Translations under genes and position numbers: made by a program | Assembly (NCBI GenBank): GCA_019241645.1 | Contig: JAFAWQ010000031.1 | Location: 1 to 51,644, forward strand | Direction: 5' to 3' | DNA: 51,644 nucleotides | DNA from: Alphaproteobacteria bacterium | GTDB taxonomy: Bacteria; Pseudomonadota; Alphaproteobacteria; Micropepsales; Micropepsaceae | In this document: one piece after another, positions 8,514 through 18,100 of the stretch | How the letters are laid out: each line of letters starts with the position of its first letter | Numbering within the stretch: position 1 is the first letter of the stretch | Notes under the pieces: generated by a model | Databases searched by the model: none | Seen by the model: only the letters and a program-made list of their open reading frames with translations | Told to the model about the DNA's origin: nothing

Positions 8514-9227
8514 ATGAGATTCACCGTTGGGTTGCTCACCACCTTGCCATTTGTTGTCTCCATCGCACACGCGGACGACAGAGCAATGCTGGTCCGCCAG
8601 ACGCAGGAAATGTTTGATGCCGTCACCGCCGGTGACGCGAAGGTGTGGGACAAATACCTCGCACCCGGCGCGATCTATGTCGATGAAGCCGGTGTGGTGA
8701 ACACCCGCGCCGATCTCATCAAGCAGATCACGCCGCTTCCCAAGGGCATCTCCGGCAATATCAAGGTGAATGCCGTGGCGTTTCATCAGACTGGCGACGT
8801 CGCCATCCTCGTGCATCGTGACGACGAAACGGAAAACTATTTCGGGCAGACCCTGCACGCAGAATATCTGTCGACCAACACCTGGCAGAAAACCAAAGAC
8901 GGTTGGCGGCTCATCGGCGAGCAAGTCCTAGCGACTTTGAAAGAGCCCCCGCCGGTTGCGCTCGCGCCGGCAAAGCTCGACGAATACGCCGGCAGCTTCC
9001 ACCCGAAAGACGGCAGCCTGACCTACACCGTCGCGCACAAAGGAGCGAAACTCATGGGAACGCGCACGGGCAGACCCGCAGTGGAATTGCAGGCCGAAGC
9101 CACAGACGTATTCTTCGTCAAAGGCCAGCCACGCATCCGCAAAATCTTCCAGCGCGATGCTTCAGGCCGCATCGCCGGCTTCGTCGACCGCCGCGAAGGC
9201 CGCGACGTGGTGTGGTTGAAGCAATAA
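8514..9227 (+). CDS. secreted SnoaL/DUF4440-like protein
   Basis: 237 residues with a signal peptide ending near SIAHA. Residues about 22-145 look like a DUF4440/SnoaL fold (QTQEMFDAVTAGDAKVWDKYL and YVDEAGVVNTRADLIKQI, ending WQKTKDGWRLIGEQV). A second beta-rich module from about 160 to the end resembles the DUF3471 tail seen on beta-lactamase-like and SnoaL proteins (LDEYAGSFHPKDGSLTYTV). No enzymatic activity can be assigned. The start is firm: GGAGG sits seven bases before ATG 8514. Its end nearly touches the stop of the convergent cystathionine lyase gene. Confidence 0.82.
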   Translation: MRFTVGLLTTLPFVVSIAHADDRAMLVRQTQEMFDAVTAGDAKVWDKYLAPGAIYVDEAGVVNTRADLIKQITPLPKGISGNIKVNAVAFHQTGDVAILVHRDDETENYFGQTLHAEYLSTNTWQKTKDGWRLIGEQVLATLKEPPPVALAPAKLDEYAGSFHPKDGSLTYTVAHKGAKLMGTRTGRPAVELQAEATDVFFVKGQPRIRKIFQRDASGRIAGFVDRREGRDVVWLKQ

Positions 9228-9229
9228 GA

Positions 9230-10402
9230 CTAGTTCAAAGCTTGGTCCAGATCGGCGATCAAATCGTCGGCGTCTTCGACACCGCACGAGAGCCGCACCA
9301 GCGAATCCGAGATACCGAGGATGTCGCGTTTTTCCGGCGGCACGGAAGCATGCGTCATGATCGCGGGATGCTCGATCAGCGACTCCACGCCGCCCAGCGA
9401 TTCCGCAAGGGTGAAAAGGCGGCAGCGTTCGAGGAATCGTTTGGTGCCGGCAAGATCGCGCTTGAGCACGACCGTGACGATGCCGCCGAAGGCTGCCATC
9501 TGCTTCTTCGCCAGCGCGTGTTGCGAATGCGATTCCAGCCCCGGATAGATCACGCGCGCCACATCTTCCCTACGCGCTTCCAGCCAGCGCGCGATCTTCA
9601 ATGCGTTGGCGCAATGACGTTCCAGCCGCAGCGCCAGGGTTTTCAAGCCGCGCAGCGCCAGGAACGAGTCGAACGGCCCGGCGATGGCGCCGACCGCGTT
9701 CTGCAGGAACCGCAGCCGCTCGGCGAGCTCCAGATTTTCGCCCACCACGGCGCAGCCGCTCACCACATCCGAATGGCCGTTGAGATATTTGGTGGTGGAA
9801 TGCACCACGATATCGAAGCCGTGCTCCAGTGGCCGCTGCACATAGGGCGAGGCGAAGGTGTTATCGGCCACCGCCACGGCGCCGCGTTTCTTCGCCAGCG
9901 CCGAAATTGCGCCGAGGTCCGCAAGCTTGAGCAGCGGGTTGGTCGGCGTCTCCACCCAGATCATTTTCGTTTCTGCGCGGAGCGCGCGCTCGATATTGCC
10001 GATGTCGCTCATATCGACGAAATCAAACGCCAACCCGGCGCTGGCTTTGCGCACCCGCTCGAACAGCCGGAAGGTGCCGCCGTAAACATCGTCGCTGACC
10101 ACGACGTGATCGCCGGTCTTCAGCAGATCGAGAACGGTGGATTCCGCGGCCATGCCGCTGGCGAAGGCGTAGCCTTCCGTGCCGCTTTCCAGATCGGCGA
10201 TGCAACGCTCGAACGCCGCCCGCGTCGGATTTTGGGAGCGCGAATATTCGTATCCCTTCGTGACCCCCGGACTTTCCTGCGCGTAAGTGCTGCTCGCGTA
10301 GATCGGCACCATCACCGCGCCGGTGGTGGGATCGGGATGCTGGCCCGCGTGAATGGTGCGCGTGGAAAATGCCAGCCGGTTGCTGCCACGTGTCTCGGTC
10401 AT
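9230..10402 (-). CDS. cystathionine gamma-lyase / gamma-synthase family enzyme
   Basis: 390 residues, a Cys/Met-metabolism PLP enzyme. The pyridoxal-phosphate lysine is K205 in VHSTTKYLNGHSDVVSG; the Tyr/Arg phosphate-binding motif is YEYSRSQNPTR, and the cofactor ring-stacking motif is FASGMAAES. Sequence alone does not separate gamma-lyase from gamma-synthase. Because the gene directly follows cystathionine beta-synthase with an ATGA overlap, the likely job is cleaving cystathionine to cysteine, 2-oxobutyrate and ammonia, the second step of reverse transsulfuration. Cytoplasmic tetramer by family. Confidence 0.92.
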   Translation of the reverse strand: MTETRGSNRLAFSTRTIHAGQHPDPTTGAVMVPIYASSTYAQESPGVTKGYEYSRSQNPTRAAFERCIADLESGTEGYAFASGMAAESTVLDLLKTGDHVVVSDDVYGGTFRLFERVRKASAGLAFDFVDMSDIGNIERALRAETKMIWVETPTNPLLKLADLGAISALAKKRGAVAVADNTFASPYVQRPLEHGFDIVVHSTTKYLNGHSDVVSGCAVVGENLELAERLRFLQNAVGAIAGPFDSFLALRGLKTLALRLERHCANALKIARWLEARREDVARVIYPGLESHSQHALAKKQMAAFGGIVTVVLKRDLAGTKRFLERCRLFTLAESLGGVESLIEHPAIMTHASVPPEKRDILGISDSLVRLSCGVEDADDLIADLDQALN

Positions 10403-11784
10403 GGATTGAGCCGCAGGTGATTGATGAGATCGACGCGAGTGATCAAGCCCACGAATTTTTCGTTGTCGAGCACGATCGCCACTTCGTTGCGTTCGAAGAT
10501 GGGCGGCAGCACGTTCATCCTGTCGCCCACCTGCACGGTGTGCAGCCGCGCCGTCATCGCCGTGCGCACAGGGTCCTTGAATTGCTGGGTGCGGAACTCG
10601 TCGTGCCCTTCCACATGAGAAAGGATGTCGCTTTCGTCGATAATGCCGACGATGCGTCCGTCTTTCAGAACCGGCAGTTGCGAGACATCCGAAATGCGCA
10701 TGCGGTTATAGGCGACGAGCAGCGAATCGTCCGGTCCGATGGTGACCGTGCCACCGGATTCATGCGGACGTGAAATCAGATCGGAAAGGTTTCCGGTGAG
10801 CTTGCGGTCGGCGAGCCCCTGCTCGATCACCCAGAAATCGTTGAACACTTTGGAGAGATACTTGTTGCCGCTGTCGGGCACCAGGGTGACGACGCGTTTT
10901 GGCGCGGTCTGTTGGCGGCAGTAGCGCAGCGCCCCGGCAAGCAGGGTGCCGGTGGAGGAGCCGCCGAGAATCCCTTCCTTCGACAGCAACGCACGCGCTG
11001 TTTCCACGCTTTCCTTGTCGGAGATCGCGTAGGCCTCTTTTACCAGCGACAGATCGCAGTTCGGCGGCACAAAATCTTCGCCGATGCCTTCCACCGTCCA
11101 CGAGCCGGCTTCGGTCATCTTGCCGGTTTTGATCAGCGGCGCGAGAATCGAGCCGACCGGGTCGGCCAACACCATTTCAGTCTTTGGCGACACGCGCGCG
11201 AAGAATTGGCCCAATCCGCTCAAGGTGCCGCCGCTGCCGACGCCGACAACAACAGCATCCACGTCATGTTCCATCTGCTCCCAGATTTCCGGACCGGTGG
11301 TGGTTTCGTGCGCTTTGGGATTGGCGGGATTGGCGAACTGGTTGGCGTAGAACGCGCTGGTTTCATCCGCGATGCGCTGTGCCATGTCCTGGTAATATTC
11401 CGGATGGCCTTTGCCGATGTCCGAGCGGGTGATGCGCACATCCACACCCATGGCGCGCAAATGCTGAACTTTCTCGCGCGCCATCTTGTCCGGCACGATG
11501 AGGATCAGCTTGTAGCCCTTGACGATGCCAACCTGCGCCAGACCGAGGCCCGTGTTGCCCGCGGTCGCTTCGATGATGGTACCGCCGGGCTTGAGGCGGC
11601 CATCCTTCTCCGCCGCCTCAATCATGGACTTTCCGATACGGTCCTTGATGGAGCCACCGGGGTTCTGGCTTTCCAGCTTCACGAACAACCGGCAGGAGCC
11701 GGATTCGAAACGGGTCAACTCCACCATCGGGGTATTGCCGATAAGGTCGAGGGCGGATTTGAGGGGTCGATCGCGGGAGGACAT
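10399..11784 (-). CDS. cystathionine beta-synthase with C-terminal CBS pair
   Basis: 461 residues. The N-terminal fold-type II PLP domain has K47 in NPGGSIKDRIG, the Asn loop TAGNTGLG and the phosphate cradle GSGGTLSG. Two tandem CBS domains fill about residues 335-455 (ISRPHESGGTVTIGPDDSLL, then VRTAMTARLHTVQVGDRMN) and probably bind an adenosine ligand such as S-adenosylmethionine. No N-terminal haem region is present, as usual in bacteria. It condenses serine with homocysteine to cystathionine, and its product is used by the next gene, which overlaps it by four bases. Confidence 0.93.
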   Translation of the reverse strand: MSSRDRPLKSALDLIGNTPMVELTRFESGSCRLFVKLESQNPGGSIKDRIGKSMIEAAEKDGRLKPGGTIIEATAGNTGLGLAQVGIVKGYKLILIVPDKMAREKVQHLRAMGVDVRITRSDIGKGHPEYYQDMAQRIADETSAFYANQFANPANPKAHETTTGPEIWEQMEHDVDAVVVGVGSGGTLSGLGQFFARVSPKTEMVLADPVGSILAPLIKTGKMTEAGSWTVEGIGEDFVPPNCDLSLVKEAYAISDKESVETARALLSKEGILGGSSTGTLLAGALRYCRQQTAPKRVVTLVPDSGNKYLSKVFNDFWVIEQGLADRKLTGNLSDLISRPHESGGTVTIGPDDSLLVAYNRMRISDVSQLPVLKDGRIVGIIDESDILSHVEGHDEFRTQQFKDPVRTAMTARLHTVQVGDRMNVLPPIFERNEVAIVLDNEKFVGLITRVDLINHLRLNP

Positions 11785-11874
11785 GGTCAGCCGTGTTTTC
11801 GGAAACTTAGATAGCTGGGCGCGGCGGCGAAAGCCAATTCACTGTCGGGCCGTTGGCATCGCGGCGTCCGGAAT

Positions 11875-11911
11875 GGAAAAGCCCGGAAGCGCGATGCTTC
11901 CGGGCTTTTCC
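11875..11911 (-). terminator. strong intrinsic terminator
   Basis: A perfect 16-bp stem (11875-11890 with 11896-11911) and a 5-base loop. Read on the minus strand it follows the DUF6600-like gene (stop at 11938) and the descending arm ends in CTTTTCC. It should insulate that gene from cystathionine beta-synthase. Confidence 0.85.
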
Positions 11912-11937
11912 GTCCTGGGTGAACTTCGAAGCGTGAA

Positions 11938-13485
11938 TTACTGAGGCGGGGCTGGTTCTTCGGGTGTCTTCTTCTTCGGCTTTCGCTTGTCCTTTTGCTC
12001 CGCATCCGAGCTGCCTGATCCCGCGGAAGACTCCGTACTTGGCCGCGTCTCGCGAGGATTCATGGCACCGTGGCCTTCGGCTGGCGCCGTGCTGCCGGTC
12101 GTAGGGGAATCTGCTCCACTTGCACCGGAATTCCGGTTGCGCTGGCGCGGACTTGTGCTTTCCGTGCTGCCACTCTCGCCGGTCGCTGCGCCTGGCGCGG
12201 CTGTCGTGCCGCCGGGCCGGTGCCGTATCGTGCCGCCTGGGCCCGAACTTTCGGGCGACCGCATGTTGCCGGAATCGCTACCGGTCCCGGAGCCTTCGCT
12301 GGCTCCGGTCGTGTCACCACGGTTGCCGCCTCTGCCAGATCGCTCCGTAGACGGACCACTCATCGATTCCCCGGAGGGATTGCGCATGCGGCCGTTGCTG
12401 CCGGATCGCTCAGTTGACGGGCCGGTCATGGACTCGCCCGAAGGATTGCGCATGCGCCCGCCGGTGGCATCGTTATCCTGCCCGCGCGCCTTCCCGGGTT
12501 GCTCGGCCGACGGAGCGGTCATCGTTTCGCCGCCGGGATTGCGCATGCGGCCATTGCCGGTTTCGTTCGATCCCGCAGGCCCGCTACGGTCGGCCGGTTC
12601 GGCCGCTGTACCCGCATCGCCCTGGCCGCCATTCCCGCGCCGCGCAGCCTTCACATCGATGGGATGCGCCGCGCGCTCGCGCACGCGGATCTGCTTCGCT
12701 TCGTCCACTGTCGTCACCACGGCGTTCGGCTTGATGACAACCCTGGCGGAGACTGGCGCAATACGGCGGCCCGCGGCGCGCTCAATCACGCGCACGTCGA
12801 TGCCGCGATTAACGACGCGATTGTTGACGATCTCGAATTTCGTAATGGGACGCGTGCGGCCGAGCACAATCTTCACGCGATCGCGCGGCACCACGAAACG
12901 GCGATAGTCGCGCTGCACCAGGTGGCGGTTTTCCACGAAGACGAAGAAGCGGTCCGGGTCGACGCGGCCGCCATACCAATTCCGGTAGAAGTTGAGGCCG
13001 ATCGGGCCGAGCCGCATGCCGAAACCTGGGCCGACGCCGGAGATGAATTCCTCGTCCGGGGGCAAGGGCATCCAGCCAGTGTAGTCGTCGCCTTCGCGCC
13101 ACAGTACCCACGCCGGAGCCCATGTGTAGCCGGGCACCCAAAGCCACTGCCATCGCGGATCGTACACCCAGCGGCCGTAATGATAGACCACGTCATCGAT
13201 CCGGTCTTCCGAAACCCAATACCAGCCGTACTCGTCCGTCAGCTCCCAATAGCCGTTTGTGTATGGCTGGAAATCAGCGCCAACCAGCGCTGGCCGCGGG
13301 CGCCACACATCGCCCCAAACGGGATGGCGGAACCACCGGCCTTCGGGGGCCAAACGATTGTGGAAGAAGTCGAAGCCAAGGCGAAATCCGGTCTGCGCAG
13401 AGGCCGGAACGGTGAGGGCCGGCAGGGCCGCTCCCGAGAGGAGAAGAAGCGTCGCACAGGCAGCAGAAGAAAGAACTCTCGGCAT
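11938..13485 (-). CDS. DUF6600-like exported protein with repetitive Gly/Ser tail
   Basis: 515 residues. A signal peptide ends near ASA. Residues about 32-200 are full of Trp, Tyr and Gly in YxWGxW-like spacing (HPVWGDVWRPRP, GYWELTDEYGWYWVSED, WVYDPRWQWLWVPGY), the hallmark of DUF6600/YXWGXW proteins. A basic, Val/Arg-rich segment follows. From about residue 285 the chain is disordered: Gly/Ser/Asn-rich with three copies of a GRMRNP(S/G)GE(S/T)M unit, ending in a Lys/Pro tail (KDKRKPKKKTPEEPAPPQ). Likely periplasmic or envelope-associated; function unknown. GGGAG lies upstream of the ATG, and a strong terminator follows. Confidence 0.82.
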   Translation of the reverse strand: MPRVLSSAACATLLLLSGAALPALTVPASAQTGFRLGFDFFHNRLAPEGRWFRHPVWGDVWRPRPALVGADFQPYTNGYWELTDEYGWYWVSEDRIDDVVYHYGRWVYDPRWQWLWVPGYTWAPAWVLWREGDDYTGWMPLPPDEEFISGVGPGFGMRLGPIGLNFYRNWYGGRVDPDRFFVFVENRHLVQRDYRRFVVPRDRVKIVLGRTRPITKFEIVNNRVVNRGIDVRVIERAAGRRIAPVSARVVIKPNAVVTTVDEAKQIRVRERAAHPIDVKAARRGNGGQGDAGTAAEPADRSGPAGSNETGNGRMRNPGGETMTAPSAEQPGKARGQDNDATGGRMRNPSGESMTGPSTERSGSNGRMRNPSGESMSGPSTERSGRGGNRGDTTGASEGSGTGSDSGNMRSPESSGPGGTIRHRPGGTTAAPGAATGESGSTESTSPRQRNRNSGASGADSPTTGSTAPAEGHGAMNPRETRPSTESSAGSGSSDAEQKDKRKPKKKTPEEPAPPQ

Positions 13486-13590
13486 TCAGGCGCTCCCTTG
13501 AGTGATTGGCCGCTAGGCCGACACGGCAACATGTCCGGTGCATGCTATGTTCCCCACAAATCGGGCGAATGTACGGCGGGAGCAATTTGA

Positions 13591-14619
13591 ATGAATTTCC
13601 TTAGCGATAACGCCTACGGCGCGGCCCCGGAAATCCTTGCCGCTATTGCCAAGGCCAACGACGGTGCGGCGCCACCCTACGGCGACGACGAAATCACCTC
13701 CCGGTTGACACGGAGGTTCTGCGAAGTCTTCGAGCGGGAGGTGGTGGTCTTCCCGGTCGTGACGGGCACGGCCGCCAATGCGCTGGCACTGGCTGCGCTT
13801 GTGCCGCCCTATGGCGCCATCTTCTGCCACGAGGAAAACCACATCGCGGTGGACGAATGTTCGGCGCCGGAATTCTTCTCCGGCGGCGCCAGGCTGGTGC
13901 CGCTGAACGGCGTGCACGGCAAGATCACGCCTGAAACGATTGAACGTGCACTGCCGCTTTTCCAGCGCGGCGTGCATAGCCCGGTACCCTCGGCAATCTC
14001 GATCACGCAGGCGACCGAGCGCGGCACGGTGTACAAGCGCGACGAAATTGCTGCTCTGTCTGAATTGGCGCGCCGCCATCGAATGACGATCCATATGGAC
14101 GGCGCGCGCTTCGCGAACGCGCTTGCGCATCTTGGCTGCACGCCTGCCGAGTTGACGTGGAAGGTCGGCGTGGATGCGCTGTCTTTCGGCGCCACGAAGA
14201 ACGGGGCCTTGTGCGCGGAAGCTGTCATTCTTTTCGATCCCTCGCGTGCGCAGGATCTGGAATACCGGCGCAAGCGGGGCGGTCATCTTATTTCGAAGAT
14301 GCGCTTTATCTCCGCGCAACTCGAGGCTTATCTGCTTGATGATCGTTGGCTCAACCTTGCGCACGCCGCCAACGCAAACGCGCAAACGCTGGCAATATCG
14401 CTGTCCGGCGTGGCGGACATGCAACTGGCGGAGCCTGTTGAAGCCAATGAAGTGTTCGTTTGCATGCCTGTCGCGCTCGCGGCGAAGCTCAAGACTTGCG
14501 GCGCGACATTCTACGAATGGGATTTGCCAGCCGATGATCGCGTGCTCATCCGGCTGGTCGTTTCCCCCCTGACTCCGGACAGCGACATTCAGAAATTCAT
14601 CCGCCTTGTCCCAAGCTGA
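13591..14619 (+). CDS. ltaE: low-specificity L-threonine aldolase
   Basis: 342 residues, a fold-type I PLP enzyme of the beta-eliminating lyase family. The Schiff-base lysine is K203 in LSFGATKNG. HMDGARFANALA carries the Asp that contacts the pyridine nitrogen and the Arg region, and VTGTAANALAL is the phosphate-binding loop. It cleaves L-threonine or L-allo-threonine to glycine and acetaldehyde in the cytoplasm. The N-terminus MNFLSDNAYGAAPEI is typical. It stands alone, divergent from the DUF6600-like gene, with no obvious operon partner. Confidence 0.93.
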   Translation: MNFLSDNAYGAAPEILAAIAKANDGAAPPYGDDEITSRLTRRFCEVFEREVVVFPVVTGTAANALALAALVPPYGAIFCHEENHIAVDECSAPEFFSGGARLVPLNGVHGKITPETIERALPLFQRGVHSPVPSAISITQATERGTVYKRDEIAALSELARRHRMTIHMDGARFANALAHLGCTPAELTWKVGVDALSFGATKNGALCAEAVILFDPSRAQDLEYRRKRGGHLISKMRFISAQLEAYLLDDRWLNLAHAANANAQTLAISLSGVADMQLAEPVEANEVFVCMPVALAAKLKTCGATFYEWDLPADDRVLIRLVVSPLTPDSDIQKFIRLVPS

Positions 14620-14798
14620 ATTCGCAATTCATTCCGGGTTCAGCTTGCTGAACAGCGATTGCACTTTGACGCTAATGATCTGTCTCCGGCGTACTTTTTT
14701 CTGCCGTGCACGAACTATTTTGCGACAGTGATGGCGCAAATTCCAGCGCACTCGCGTTACCGAATTGGAGGGAGAGCGATACCCAAGGAGGTTGAACC

Positions 14799-15059
14799 AT
14801 GAAGAACTTTGGAAAGGTCGCCCTCGCCGCGCTCGCGTTGGGCGGAACCGTTGCAATCACCACCGTGCCTGCGAATGCTCGCGTGGCGGTGGGTATCGGT
14901 ATCGGTGTGCCGGCTTACGGCTACGGCTATTATGGCTATCCGTACCCGTCATACGGCTACCCCGTGGCATATGGCTATTATGGTCCCCGCTACTGGTGGC
15001 ACGGCCGTTGGTATTATCGGCATCGTCCGTATTGGCATCGCCATTGGCGGCGCTGGTAA
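14799..15059 (+). CDS. short exported Tyr/Gly/Trp-rich peptide
   Basis: 86 residues. A signal peptide ends at PANA. The mature 60 residues are almost only Gly, Tyr, Pro, Val, then Trp, His and Arg (GYGYYGYPYPSYGYPVAYGY, ending HRHWRRW). The gene is well formed: AAGGAGG precedes the ATG and a strong terminator follows, so it is probably abundantly expressed. Such low-complexity exported peptides are common in alphaproteobacteria but have no known role; the His/Arg/Trp tail could bind metal, envelope polymers or membranes. Function is not assigned. Confidence 0.8.
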   Translation: MKNFGKVALAALALGGTVAITTVPANARVAVGIGIGVPAYGYGYYGYPYPSYGYPVAYGYYGPRYWWHGRWYYRHRPYWHRHWRRW

Positions 15060-15074
15060 CAGATGGTGCGCAAG

Positions 15075-15107
15075 ACAGCCCCGGAGAAATCCGGGGCTGT
15101 TTGTTTT
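15075..15107 (+). terminator. intrinsic terminator after the Tyr/Gly-rich peptide gene
   Basis: 10-bp stem ACAGCCCCGG (15075-15084 with 15091-15100), a 6-base loop, then TTGTTTT. It ends the small exported-peptide gene just before the convergent autotransporter stop. Confidence 0.88.
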
Positions 15108-15109
15108 GC

Positions 15110-18100
15110 CTAGATACGGCCCACCAGCGTAATCGTCCCTTCCTGTGAGACGGATCCGTTGTTGCCGCGCAGGTAATCGTAGTTCACGCCGATCGACCAG
15201 GCACCCGTCGTGGTCGCCAGACTGCCGCCCAGCACGACATTGCCCTTCTCGGGATCTGGCCCCGTGAGCGTGAAGCCGGTGCCGGGCGTCCCGGCGAACG
15301 AGGCGGATAATTTCTCGGCATTGGCAAGAAAGTCGTACCGGTAGCCGGCGCGCGCCTCGGGCTGCAGGTAGAAATCGCCCAGGTTGAGATCCTGCCGCAC
15401 ATCAAGGCCACCAAAAATACGGGCGGATTTGTAGAAGATCGATTTCACATTCAGATCGAACGCATCGCCGCCAGCCAGATCCCCGCCACCATGCTCGCTG
15501 TAGCCGTTCTCGCGCATCACCATTCCGTCAACGCTCAGCATCGGCGTGAACACCGTGCTTCCGGTCGTCAGGACCACGCCTGTTGTTAATCCAAGCGCGC
15601 CAATCGCGGTGTCGCGCTTGCCTTCGGCCGTCCGGCTGATGCCCCCCACATTGATCGTTCGCCTGCCATCCAGCTTGCCCACGCCCGCGCTCGCCTGCGC
15701 GTCGAGGAACAGTCCGCGGCCGCGCCAGTCCGAATAGCCGGTGAGCATCGCCCACTGAGTGTTGGTACTGCTGTTCTGCGGCTGCTTTTCGTTGATATCG
15801 CCGGAGTAGAAAGTCAGCGCGCCGCCATAGCGCCCGTTCGCCGGATCGCCACCGTCCAGTCCGAGCACGAAGCCGAAGCCGGTGTCGCGATAGCCGATGG
15901 TGCCGGCATCGGCACTGGCGTTAAGGCTTAAGTTGAACTCCTGCCCCCAGAGCGTGAGGTCCCCGGGCTGTCCCGCATACATGCGCAATGCGCGCTGCCG
16001 AGCGCCGACCGGACCCGAAGCCTGATCCGTGATCGCAACAGCGATCGCGCGCCCCGCGCCGGTCACGTTCGGGGCGAACTGCGAGTAGACGCGCTGGTAG
16101 AGCGCCTGGCCTTCTGCCGGCGTCAACGGCACGCCATTCACCGGAAGGCCGGCATTGATCACGGCGGCGCCGAGCTGATCGTCATTCACCAGAGCAAGGT
16201 TGGCGACCGGGAACAATTGCGCCGCATAACCGGTTAGCCCAATCTCCTGGGCCGTCTTCGGTGTGAGAGTAAGGACCAGCTGGCTGCGATCCGCCGTGTT
16301 GTTCACGTCCAGGCACTGATCGGTACCGTTCTCGAACAGGAATGGCACGGTGGGACAGATCTGGTTTTGCAACGCGCTCAGGCTCAGTTGAAGCTGGTTC
16401 AACGGCGCGTCGATCAAGACGAACTGCGAGGCCTCGCCGGGTGTCTGTCCGGACAGGAACGACTGGAATGGCAGGCTTATGATGGCCTGCGGATTGAATA
16501 GCACCTGGCCGCTGGCGGTTATGATTCCCCCGGCGGTGGAATTGACCGCGAGATTGTAAGTCTGCGAAAGGGTCAGGCCCAACGTCGCTCCGGCGCCGAC
16601 GGTCAGATTGCGCACCACAAAGCGCTGATCAAGGTCGATGGAATCGTTGGTCTCGGTGAGTATGCCGCCCGGATTGAGAACCACGTCCAGTTGACCGCCC
16701 GCACGATCGGTAATGGCGCCGGTCACCGATGCAAAATCGTCGATCTGCAACAGATCGATGCCACCTGAAGCCGTCCCGCCGAAGGCGACGTCGCCGTTGA
16801 TGGTTGCCTGTTGATTGCTGTCGCCGTGCACATGCAGGAAATCGGCGGCATTCCCCAGAATGATGTCGCCGAGGATGCTCCCGCTATTGTCGATCTGTGT
16901 GTCCTGCGTTGCCGCGGCCATATCGATGGCGATTGCCACTTGCGAGTTGTTGTCGAGCTCCGTGGCGACGGCAAGGATGGCGCCGGAATTGTCGATCTTC
17001 GTCAGCGTCCCGGACTGATCGTAGATCGCCCGCGCCGTCAGCCCGGAAAAGCTGGTGTCGGTGATGTTGGCAAATGCGCTGATCGTCCCCTGGTTGACGA
17101 TTTGGCCGAGCGTTCCGCCGGGATCGATATGGATGGCAACCGCGCTTCCGCCGAGCGCCGAACCGTCATAGCGCGCGGTCACCGTTCCGTTGGCGGAGCT
17201 GTTTTCGTTCGAATTGAAAAAGACCGGAACGTTGCCGCCATCGCGAATCCATAGCCCCGTGACCGACATCAGCGCGAGCTGATGGTCGTCCCCGTTTGCG
17301 GACGCGCTGATGGTGTTGGAGTTGAAAAAACCCGTCAGCAGGTTGGCGGAGAAACTTCCCGCGCCCTCGATCTGAACGGCAGTCGTGCTGGTCTGATCGA
17401 CATTGGCGGGGTTGGCCGTAATCGAACCACGGTTGATGAAGCTGTATTGGCCGTTCGGATCGGCGAGATTATATTGCGCGATGTCAAGATCGCCGGTTGG
17501 CGTGGCGCCGGCGCCGGCCGGCGAGATCAGGATGACGGGAAAGGCGCCATTGCCAATAATCGTCCCCGCGACCGTCGCGTCGGTAGAGTTTACCGGGCCG
17601 TTGTTCAAAAAGCCGCCATTGATGTCGTTGGCGATCACGATCGCCGAGCCGCCGATGGGATTGCCGGTGTCGCTGGTTCGCGACGCCGCTCCGACGGCGG
17701 TGATGGTGCCGTCATTCGTGAAGTTGCCGCCCACCGCGCCAAGCAAAGCGAAGGCTTGGCTGGCCGCGCCGCTGGCGCTGACCAGAGCAGCGTCACCGAT
17801 AGTGATGTCTCCAGTGATGGCATTTCCGGCGGAATTGTTGTCCACCCAGACTGCGGTCGAACCGCCCGTGCTGGTGGTACTGGTGGGCGTGACCGCGAGA
17901 GAGCCGTTTACGGTCAGATTGCCGTCGAGCACGGAATTCGGCTCGATCCGCACGCCGTAAGATGTATCCCCCCCAACGGAAAGGGAGCCGCCGGTATCGA
18001 TCAGCAGATCGCCGACAAGGGTGGCCGGGGCGGTTTCGCTCGTGCCGATCAGCAGGCCCGTCATTGAGGTGCCGCCGGTAATATTCGTCGATCCCGCGAG

